Source: an uncultured Oscillibacter sp.
GTDB lineage: Bacteria; Bacillota; Clostridia; Oscillospirales; Oscillospiraceae
Assembly: GCA_950097035.1 (NCBI GenBank)
Contig: CATNDT010000008.1
Coordinates: 1-36,396, forward strand
DNA length: 36,396 bases
Reading direction: 5' to 3'
This document shows, in pieces, positions 18,548-26,259 of the stretch (positions within the stretch are counted from its first letter, which is position 1; every line of letters starts with the position of its first letter). The position numbers were made by a program, and so were the translations under genes. The notes below the pieces were generated by a model. It was not told where the DNA came from and ran no database searches. It worked only from the letters and a program-made list of their open reading frames with translations.

Positions 18548-19545
18548 GCCTTTTGAGGTACAGACGCAGACCGGGCAGAGCCTCCATTAAGGAGGGACTG
18601 GACAATTTGCCCTCCGGCATTTGCTTCGCAGACAAAAACGGCATGATCGTCCTGTGCAACAGGCAGATGTACCGTCTGTGCTACGAACTGCTGGGCATGG
18701 ATCTGCAGCACCTGAGTGAGCTGCGCCGTGGGCTGGAAGCGCCGCGCTCCGGCGTGAGAACTGTAGATGGGAGCAAGCTGATCTACCGGTTCCCCGACAA
18801 TAGCCTCTGGCAGTTTTCCCGGCAGGAGATCACTTCCGCCGAGGGCAATCTCTACACCCAGATCCAAGCCATCGATGTGACCGAGCTGCATGAGCGGATC
18901 AGGGAGCTGAAAAAGGAGACCAAAGCCCTGAACGAGGCGAACGCCCGGGCAAAGCTGCACTACACCGCGCTGGATCAAATCGTTTTAGAGAAAGAAACCC
19001 TTGCCATGAAGATGCGGGTCCATGACGAGATTGGAAAGTGCCTGCTGGCCAGCCACAGACTTTTGTCACAAAACAGCACCCTGGTGGATTATAAAACGGT
19101 AGGCGAGCAGTGGGTACGAACCGTTTCGCTGATGGAGACCGCCTGGCACTCCGGCTATGCGCCCCAGACCATTCCCGCGGGCGAAGTGCTGGCGGAGATC
19201 GTCACCTCCGCACGGGAGATCGGCATCCGGGTCATCGTAAAGGGCAGCCTGCCCACCTCCAGAGACGGAGCCTATCTGATGACTGTCGCCGTGCGCGAGT
19301 GTATCACCAATGCCATCCGTCACGCCGCCGCAACGGAAATGACCGTGGTATTTACCGGAACAAATCAGGCCGATACGGTTTCGATTACCAACAACGGCAG
19401 ACCCCCGAAAGGCACGATCATAGAGGGTGGCGGACTTTCCAGTCTGCGCCGCAGTATCGAGGGCAAGGGCGGAACCATGAAGGTGGAGAGCGCCCCAGTG
19501 TTCCGACTGACCGTGTCGCTGCCGAGAGAGGAGAATACAATATGA
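18544..19545 (+). CDS. Soluble PAS-type histidine kinase
   Basis: ATGA overlap with the upstream gene. PAS-like GLDNLPSGICFADKNGMIVLCN; H-box RVHDEIGKCLLASHRLL; N-box RECITNAIRHAAA; ITNNGRPPK...GGGLSSLRRSIEGKGG. Confidence 0.87.
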   Translation: MSLLRYRRRPGRASIKEGLDNLPSGICFADKNGMIVLCNRQMYRLCYELLGMDLQHLSELRRGLEAPRSGVRTVDGSKLIYRFPDNSLWQFSRQEITSAEGNLYTQIQAIDVTELHERIRELKKETKALNEANARAKLHYTALDQIVLEKETLAMKMRVHDEIGKCLLASHRLLSQNSTLVDYKTVGEQWVRTVSLMETAWHSGYAPQTIPAGEVLAEIVTSAREIGIRVIVKGSLPTSRDGAYLMTVAVRECITNAIRHAAATEMTVVFTGTNQADTVSITNNGRPPKGTIIEGGGLSSLRRSIEGKGGTMKVESAPVFRLTVSLPREENTI

Positions 19546-20165
19546 CCAGAGTTCTTTTGGTGGAGGACACCAAAATGGGCCGTGACTGCATCACCGGCTA
19601 TATCGATTCCAGCGACCGCTATGAGCTGGTTTCCACCATTGCCAACGCCGGCATGGCGGAGATGACCGTTATGCGGCTGCCCGTCGACCTTATTTTGATG
19701 GATTACCGCACCGCCAATAATGAGGACGGCATTGAGGCTGCCGCCGCCATCAAGCGTCACTTCCCCAAAATCAAAATCATCATCGTCACCAGCATGACCT
19801 CCGTTGACCTTATCGACAGGGCGCGAAAAGCCGGAGCCGACAGCTTCTGGTACAAGGAGACCAGCGACACCGAGCTGCTGGAGGTGATGGACCGCACCAT
19901 GAACGGCGAATCCATTTACCCCGACACCACGCCGGTCATTCAAATCGGCAACGCCGCATCCACCGAGGTCACGCCCATGCAGCTTGAGGTGCTGCGGCTG
20001 GTGGTGGCGGGCTACTCCAACCCCGCCATTGCGGAAAAGCTCCATATCAGCCCGGACAATGTGAAGTGGCACCTAAAGGAGTTGTACCAGAAAACAGGCT
20101 ACAGCGACAGGGTAAGTCTGGTGGGCGCTGTGATCGACAAGGCGTTTATCATCCCCGGTCTATAA
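19542..20165 (+). CDS. NarL/LuxR-family response regulator
   Basis: Receiver MTRVLLVEDTKMGRD...DLILMDYRTANNEDG...WYKE; HTH VTPMQLEVLRLVVAGYSNPAIAEKLHISPDNVKWHLKELYQKTG. Confidence 0.93.
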   Translation: MTRVLLVEDTKMGRDCITGYIDSSDRYELVSTIANAGMAEMTVMRLPVDLILMDYRTANNEDGIEAAAAIKRHFPKIKIIIVTSMTSVDLIDRARKAGADSFWYKETSDTELLEVMDRTMNGESIYPDTTPVIQIGNAASTEVTPMQLEVLRLVVAGYSNPAIAEKLHISPDNVKWHLKELYQKTGYSDRVSLVGAVIDKAFIIPGL

Positions 20166-20181
20166 AAAGCACAATGCGACG

Positions 20182-20215
20182 ATCCGCACCTGAAAACAGG
20201 TGCGGATATTCTTTT
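20182..20215 (+). terminator. Intrinsic terminator after the two-component operon
   Basis: ATCCGCACCTG-aaaa-CAGGTGCGGAT followed by attctttt. Confidence 0.85.
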
Positions 20216-20232
20216 CGAAAATCTCCGAAAAA

Positions 20233-20276
20233 CTACCCGACCGGGTAGGGTGCTTTTGCGGGAAATCCTTTATGAT
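20233..20276 (+). promoter_or_regulatory. Activator-type promoter candidate: CTACCC-gacc-GGGTAG dyad plus TATGAT -10
   Basis: Dyad 20233-20248 (centre 20240.5) and TATGAT 20271-20276, with no good -35. Predicted start at ~20283 places the dyad at -42.5. Confidence 0.5.
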
Positions 20277-20324
20277 GAACATAGAAAAGTGGAGGTGCAC
20301 CTATTTGAAAGCGGGTGATGATAT

Positions 20325-20714
20325 GTGAAAAAGGTTGTTATTGTCAATATGAGGAATTACATCTTTGCCGACGCAGTGGCGCAGGCATTACAGGCCGACG
20401 AACAGGGCGGATTTCAGGTGACGAGAACCACCTCCACCGAGGAACTGCTGCAACAAAGCCAAATGTTCGATCCCTACGCCGTGCTGATGGAGGTCAACGG
20501 CTACCCGCCCTATGTGCTGGAGGAACGGCTGAAGGCACGGGACGCCATTAAAGACAAGAACCCCAACTGCAAGATCGTCTTTGTGGTGGATGAAAACTCC
20601 GAGCCGGAGATCGCCGAGCAGGTGCGTCAGACAAAACTGGACGGTCTCATCGACCAGTTCATCTACGGCTCCATCAGCGCCAGCTATCTGGTGGCCCTAA
20701 TGGCAACATTATAA
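20325..20714 (+). CDS. Stand-alone receiver-like (pseudo-receiver) protein
   Basis: GTG start. MKKVVIVNMRNYIFADAVAQAL...YAVLMEVNGYPPY...CKIVFVVDEN has a CheY-like layout, but Glu replaces the phospho-Asp and there is no output domain. Confidence 0.65.
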   Translation: MKKVVIVNMRNYIFADAVAQALQADEQGGFQVTRTTSTEELLQQSQMFDPYAVLMEVNGYPPYVLEERLKARDAIKDKNPNCKIVFVVDENSEPEIAEQVRQTKLDGLIDQFIYGSISASYLVALMATL

Positions 20715-20732
20715 TAGGAAGGAGGAATCTTG

Positions 20733-23700
20733 ATGAACAAAACAACGCACAAACGGCTGACGGCGTGGCTGCTGACCCTTGCGCTGGTGGTAACGCTGCT
20801 GCCCGGTATGGGCACGACCGCGCTGGCGGCGGAGGACGGTGATGAAGGAAACGGCCCGCCCATCGTGGAGGTCGTGGAGCCCGAGGACGAAAGCAGCGGC
20901 TCGGATGAAACCGTGGGTACCCCGCCCTCGACCGAACCGGAGCCCCCGGCTCTGCCGGAGTCCAAAGAGGAGGACAAAACCACGGAGGATGAGGGCGACC
21001 CGTCCGGGAGTGACTACGACATCGAGGCTGACACCCAGCCGCGAGGACTCATGAGAGCGCTCGCAGCACCGACGGCGGCGGGTGAACTGCAGGTGACCGG
21101 CGCGTATGTCGGCCATGACGCAGAAAGCGCCCAATCCAATTGGGTCGCTTCTTCCAGCCCCGGCAGCTCCATCACCGCCATTGACCCCGGCATCTTCTAT
21201 GTGGGGGAACAGGTTTACATCAAGCTCGTAGCTGATTCCGAAAATGTGAAGTGGGCTGTAAAAATCGGCTCACTCAGCGGCACCGGCCTGACACTGGACG
21301 AAAACACCGGCGTGATCAGCGGAACGCTCGCAGAGGTCAGAAATGGTTACCTGACCCTTCGTGCGGAGGATACGCAAACCGGTGCTTCTCTCAGCTTTTG
21401 GCTCTTCACGGATTTCTATTCTGATAGTCAAAAGCCGGTCATCACCACGGACTCTCTGCCGAACGGAACCGCGGAGCAGGAATACTCCCAACGGTTGGAA
21501 TTTACCGGCTATCACAGCGGTTGGGTGGAATGGACCGTTGTGTCCGGCAGCCTGCCGGATGGCCTGACGGTGGGGTATTACTCAGGCGGTGGCGGCTCCC
21601 TTATTAGAGGAACCCCCACCACAGCGGGAACCTACACCTTTACCCTGAAGCTCAGGACTGTGGCCGGCACGACACAGAAAGAATTTACACTTGTGATCAA
21701 CGATGCGCTGATCGCGCCGGTTTTCAAAGAGCCCAACTCGACCATTGATTTGCCCTACGCGGTGATCGGCGAGACTTACAGCTATGATATGCATGAGTAC
21801 CTTGCAAACGGGTCCACCTGCTCTCAACCGCTGACATGGTATGGAGTATCGTACCTTCCGGACGGCCTGTCATTTGATGAGAGCACGGGTTTCCTCACCG
21901 TAGCACCGACCGATTCCACTCCAACAGCACTCCACTATTTTACGGTACATGTCCGAAATGATGCCGGTGCTGCTTCACATAGTTTTAAGATACAAGTCTA
22001 TCGGCGGCCGGCCATCCCCTCCACCGAGACCGAGTTTAATCTCACCGCCGGTGTCTATTATGAGTGGACGCCTACATGCACAGGAAGCGGTGACTGGAGC
22101 GCAACCGAGCTGCCGGCAGGATTGAAGTTCTCAGAGGGGAACGGCTCGATCTACGGTACACCCACCGTTCCCGGCACCTATAATGTTACCTTAAAGCTGA
22201 CGACGAACAGCGAATTGTTCACGGAAAAGAATTTGAAGCTGGTGGTGGCGGAGAACAACGGCATCAACATCTCGCAGACCTCCGAGCATACCTTCTACGG
22301 ACAGCAGTCGGGCTATGCGGCATCTGCCTTGATTGCAAAGGAGGTCACGGTCACAAATACCGGCTATTCCGATCTGCCGCTCACTTATGAGTTGACCGGA
22401 ATAAATAAGGACAGCTTCGTGCTTTCCAAAGACTCCGAAACACTGGCGCCGGGAGCAAGCACCACCTTCACCGTTAAGCCCAAGGTTGGACTACCGGAGA
22501 GAACCCATAAGGCGACCGTGGAGGTTCGCAGCGGCAGCCTTGTTTCCGCGTTCAATGTGAGCTTTACGGTGTCCCAAAATGCGGTGAGCCCGACGGTGAT
22601 AAGCACGGGCGAATTCCCCTATGCGGTGGTGGGCAAGCCGTGGTCATATCAGCTTCAGGCCAGCGGCACCGGACCGATCATCTGGGCGAAGGACAAGGAG
22701 AATACCAATCCATGGCCGGCATGGCTAAGCCTGGATCCGACCACCGGCGTTATCTCCGGCACGCCAACAGGGAGTGCAGGGCATGTCTCTCTTAATGTCA
22801 AAGCGACCAATGATGCAGGTCCGAATGTTGGATATTTCTACTTCCAGGTATATGACAAGCCTACCATTACCCTTAAGGTACAAAACTCCTCGGGAGAATG
22901 GGTTCCTCATACATCCAACACCCTGCCGGATGCGTACACCAACTCATGGGGGGATTATGTGAGATTTGATACCGGCGAAGGAGGAGGACACACCGTTACG
23001 ACCATCGAGGGAGTTATGCCCTCCGGGATGTCCTTCCAGGCTGATAACACTTCGGGAGAATTTCTAATTGAGAACAACCTCTCTGCAGGGACTTACAGCT
23101 TTACACTGGTCAGCCGCAAGTACACCGACAGCGGAAAGACGCAGTTCATCGGCGAGGATCGCAAGACCGTGACGATGACAGTCTACAGCACGCCGCAGTA
23201 TAACGGACCTTCGAACTTCAGCCTCGGCGAAATGACGGTGGGGACGGCAATCACCCCCATAAATTTTTCCGAGCTGTTCAGCGGCGGAAAAGCGCCCCTC
23301 ACCTACACAGTAAGTGGAACCTTACCGCAAGGTCTGACACTGGATTCCAGCACCGGCATTCTGTCCGGCACACCGCTGACAGCGGGTGGAAGCAGTAGCG
23401 TTAGAATCCACTGCACGGATGTGAACGGCCAGTACACGTACCCGCCTTTTTCCTATGGCTATCGCTATTTGCCGCAGGTCGCACTCGGCACATCGTCCGG
23501 TGCTTCCTTCCTCTATAGTGATGGGCTGGATCTGAAGCTGGACTATCCCGCGCTGGTCGGTAACGTGAAGCTCTACTACACCACCGACGGCACAGATCCG
23601 GAAGACAGCAGCACGAAAATAGAAGCTGCTCCCGGCGCAACCGTAAAGATCGGCGCCAACATCGGTGTCGGCAATAGCGTGACGGTGCGGGTGCGGGCCT

Positions 23701-24512
23701 ACCAGTCCACGGCGGAGAACGGCTACAAGTGGAGTGACGAAACCAAGGCGACCTATGTCAGCGTGAACAGGCCCCTCGCTCCCACGGCAAACTGGAAGGA
23801 TGGCACGACCTTCACCACGGCGCTCGGCGTAATGCTCTCCTGCGACACTGCCGGAGCAACGATATATTACAAGCTCAATGGCAGCACGACCTACACAATA
23901 TACACCGGCAAGCCCATCGTTTTGACCGAAACAACCACCTTGGAAGTTCGCTCTTCCCTCAATAATATTTTGAGCGCGTCCGTAACATACACCTACACCA
24001 AGGTGGCCGGTGTGACCGTGAGCGGCAGGGTAAAGAGCTACAATCCCGGCAACGCGGTCACCATTCAGCTCAAGCAGGGGGCGGAAGTGAAGTATACAAC
24101 GACCATCGCCGCGGAGAGCGGCAGCGGTCAGGTGACGCAGGACTTCAGCTTCTCCACCGTTGCTGCCGGTACTTATGATCTGGTGGTCACCAAGGACGGC
24201 CACCTGCCCTACACCGTCACCGGCGTTGTTGTCGGCTCCAGCGATTTGGATCTCACGACCAACAGCAAGGAGTATATCAGTACTATGACCCTGCTGGCAG
24301 GGGATATCAACGGGGATGGAAAGATCAATGAGGTCGATGTCTCGGTGATTCGCTATGGCAGCAACATCAATAAGCAGACCTCAGAAGCGGCCAATAAGCT
24401 GGCCGATGTGAACGGAGACGGAAAAGTGAACGAGGCCGATGTTTCCACTGTCCGCTATGCCCAGCATATCAATAAGAGCACAACCGACTGTACCTATACC
24501 TATGCCGGGTAA
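20733..24512 (+). CDS. Large secreted protein with putative-Ig (He_PIG-like) repeats, chitobiase-C-like region and C-terminal dockerin
   Basis: ggaaggaggaatcttgATG; signal peptide LTAWLLTLALVVTLLPGMGTTALA; repeated LPDGL...TGVISGTPT.AG units; YYTTDGTDPEDSS; DINGDGKINEVDVSVIRYGSNINK...DVNGDGKVNEADVSTVRYAQHIN. Confidence 0.88.
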   Translation: MNKTTHKRLTAWLLTLALVVTLLPGMGTTALAAEDGDEGNGPPIVEVVEPEDESSGSDETVGTPPSTEPEPPALPESKEEDKTTEDEGDPSGSDYDIEADTQPRGLMRALAAPTAAGELQVTGAYVGHDAESAQSNWVASSSPGSSITAIDPGIFYVGEQVYIKLVADSENVKWAVKIGSLSGTGLTLDENTGVISGTLAEVRNGYLTLRAEDTQTGASLSFWLFTDFYSDSQKPVITTDSLPNGTAEQEYSQRLEFTGYHSGWVEWTVVSGSLPDGLTVGYYSGGGGSLIRGTPTTAGTYTFTLKLRTVAGTTQKEFTLVINDALIAPVFKEPNSTIDLPYAVIGETYSYDMHEYLANGSTCSQPLTWYGVSYLPDGLSFDESTGFLTVAPTDSTPTALHYFTVHVRNDAGAASHSFKIQVYRRPAIPSTETEFNLTAGVYYEWTPTCTGSGDWSATELPAGLKFSEGNGSIYGTPTVPGTYNVTLKLTTNSELFTEKNLKLVVAENNGINISQTSEHTFYGQQSGYAASALIAKEVTVTNTGYSDLPLTYELTGINKDSFVLSKDSETLAPGASTTFTVKPKVGLPERTHKATVEVRSGSLVSAFNVSFTVSQNAVSPTVISTGEFPYAVVGKPWSYQLQASGTGPIIWAKDKENTNPWPAWLSLDPTTGVISGTPTGSAGHVSLNVKATNDAGPNVGYFYFQVYDKPTITLKVQNSSGEWVPHTSNTLPDAYTNSWGDYVRFDTGEGGGHTVTTIEGVMPSGMSFQADNTSGEFLIENNLSAGTYSFTLVSRKYTDSGKTQFIGEDRKTVTMTVYSTPQYNGPSNFSLGEMTVGTAITPINFSELFSGGKAPLTYTVSGTLPQGLTLDSSTGILSGTPLTAGGSSSVRIHCTDVNGQYTYPPFSYGYRYLPQVALGTSSGASFLYSDGLDLKLDYPALVGNVKLYYTTDGTDPEDSSTKIEAAPGATVKIGANIGVGNSVTVRVRAYQSTAENGYKWSDETKATYVSVNRPLAPTANWKDGTTFTTALGVMLSCDTAGATIYYKLNGSTTYTIYTGKPIVLTETTTLEVRSSLNNILSASVTYTYTKVAGVTVSGRVKSYNPGNAVTIQLKQGAEVKYTTTIAAESGSGQVTQDFSFSTVAAGTYDLVVTKDGHLPYTVTGVVVGSSDLDLTTNSKEYISTMTLLAGDINGDGKINEVDVSVIRYGSNINKQTSEAANKLADVNGDGKVNEADVSTVRYAQHINKSTTDCTYTYAG

Positions 24513-24526
24513 GAAAGGGGGCTGAA

Positions 24527-26248
24527 ATGAAGAAACTGTTTTTAGCCCTTATCCTCGCGCTGGCGCTGACGGCGGGGCTGTCCGCCACGGCGCTGGCGGA
24601 GGAGCTGGACACGATGAGCCGCGACCCACCTGATGAACTGGTGGAGGCTGACCTCATCTGGGAGGAGTTTCTCCCGGACCCGGACTGCCTGCCGGACAGC
24701 GAGGAGATTTTCGCCGCCTATGTGCAGAGAGAGTTCGACCGGGAGATTTACGGCGATGTTTCCACCTTCGGCACTGCTGCCGGGAATCGGCTCTCCGGGC
24801 TGGAAAGAGGCGTCTATGACGACCTGAAAGCACAGATTTCCAAAGTGGCGGAGGGCAGCGTCGCTTCCACGGCGTTTACCGTGACGGCGGATCTCAGCAG
24901 CCTGACCTGGACGAAAGAGCAGCTTGGCGTCAGCACCATTGTCTCCGGCGGCAGCATCACAACTGAGGCCCAAACTGCCGTGGCGGAGAAGTTCAGCGAG
25001 GCGCTGGACACGGGAACGCTGCTGAGCTGTCTACTGGCCGATTGCCCCTATGAGCTGTACTGGTTTGACAAGACAACGGGTATCCGGACCGGCTACGGTA
25101 TTTCCGGCAGCAGTACGCAGGTTTCCATTTCCCGCGTCACGGTGTCCTTTTCAGTGGCCTCCGCCTACGGCAGCGGCACCACGGCGGATACCTCCAAAAC
25201 CGGCGCCACCAAAGCTGCTGTCGCCAATGCCAAAGCCATTGTGACAGCCAACGCCGGAAAGACGGACCGGGAGAAGCTGGACGCCTATCGGTCTAAAATC
25301 TGCGAGTTGGTGTCCTACAACCACTCCACGGCTGGCGTAGCCTACGGCGATCCCTGGCAGCTCATCTATGTCTTTGACGGCAACAGCAGTACCAATGTGG
25401 TCTGCGAGGGCTACGCCAAGGCATTCCAGTATCTCTGCGACCTGTCCACCTTTAGCGGTGATGTCACCTGCTACACCGTTACCGGTCAGATGTCCGGCGG
25501 AACCGGCTCCGGCGGCCATATGTGGAATGTGGTAAAGCTGGAGGGTCGGAATCTGTTGGTGGATGTGACCAACTGCGACGCAGGCAGCATCGGGGCGCCC
25601 GACAAGCTCTTTCTGGTGGCCGTGGCCGGTACTGAAAGCGGCAGGACCCACACCTTTGCGGTAAATGGGACCAATATGGTCTTCACCTACGATGAAAGTC
25701 AAAAGGATCTGTTCTGCGACGGCTATCTGGCCCTGACCCCGGAGGACGCATCCGGCGCCATCCAGCTGAAAGTCACCGCCTATGACAATGGGCAGACGAC
25801 TGTGGTACAGCTGCGCCAGAACGGTACCGTGAAGAAAAGCAAGCTCCTGTCCCCAAGCGGTACCGGCGGGCTGGTCACCAATGTGGTACAGCTCGATGGT
25901 GTGGCATCCGGCACCTACGATCTGGTGATCACCAAGCTGGGCTGCCTGAGTTATACCGTCCAAAATGTGGTGGTGACCTCGGCGGGCGTCGACCTCACCA
26001 GCCACAGCAACCCGGCGGTCAGCAGCATCCAACTGCTGTGCGGCGATGTAAATGGGGACGGGAAAATCAATGAGACCGATGTCTCGGTGATCCGCTACTC
26101 CAGCAACATCAATAAGCAGGTCTCAGAAGCCGCTGAACAACTGACCGATGTAAACGGAGACGGGAAAGTGAATGAGTCGGATGTTTCCGTTGTCCGATAT
26201 TCCACCCATATCAACCACAGCGAAGAAATCTGTATTTATAACTTTTAG
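24527..26248 (+). CDS. Secreted transglutaminase-like protein with C-terminal dockerin
   Basis: Signal peptide; Cys VVCEGYAKAFQYLC, His GSGGHMWNVVKL, Asp LLVDVTNCD in transglutaminase-core order; C-terminal DVNGDGKINETDVSVIRYSSNIN...DVNGDGKVNESDVSVVRYSTHIN. Confidence 0.88.
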   Translation: MKKLFLALILALALTAGLSATALAEELDTMSRDPPDELVEADLIWEEFLPDPDCLPDSEEIFAAYVQREFDREIYGDVSTFGTAAGNRLSGLERGVYDDLKAQISKVAEGSVASTAFTVTADLSSLTWTKEQLGVSTIVSGGSITTEAQTAVAEKFSEALDTGTLLSCLLADCPYELYWFDKTTGIRTGYGISGSSTQVSISRVTVSFSVASAYGSGTTADTSKTGATKAAVANAKAIVTANAGKTDREKLDAYRSKICELVSYNHSTAGVAYGDPWQLIYVFDGNSSTNVVCEGYAKAFQYLCDLSTFSGDVTCYTVTGQMSGGTGSGGHMWNVVKLEGRNLLVDVTNCDAGSIGAPDKLFLVAVAGTESGRTHTFAVNGTNMVFTYDESQKDLFCDGYLALTPEDASGAIQLKVTAYDNGQTTVVQLRQNGTVKKSKLLSPSGTGGLVTNVVQLDGVASGTYDLVITKLGCLSYTVQNVVVTSAGVDLTSHSNPAVSSIQLLCGDVNGDGKINETDVSVIRYSSNINKQVSEAAEQLTDVNGDGKVNESDVSVVRYSTHINHSEEICIYNF

Positions 26249-26259
26249 GAGGCGCGAAT

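Noticed and set aside
23322-26032. 293-aa minus-strand ORFs at 23322-24203 and 25151-26032
   Set aside because: Shadow ORFs of the two dockerin-protein genes with low-complexity translations.
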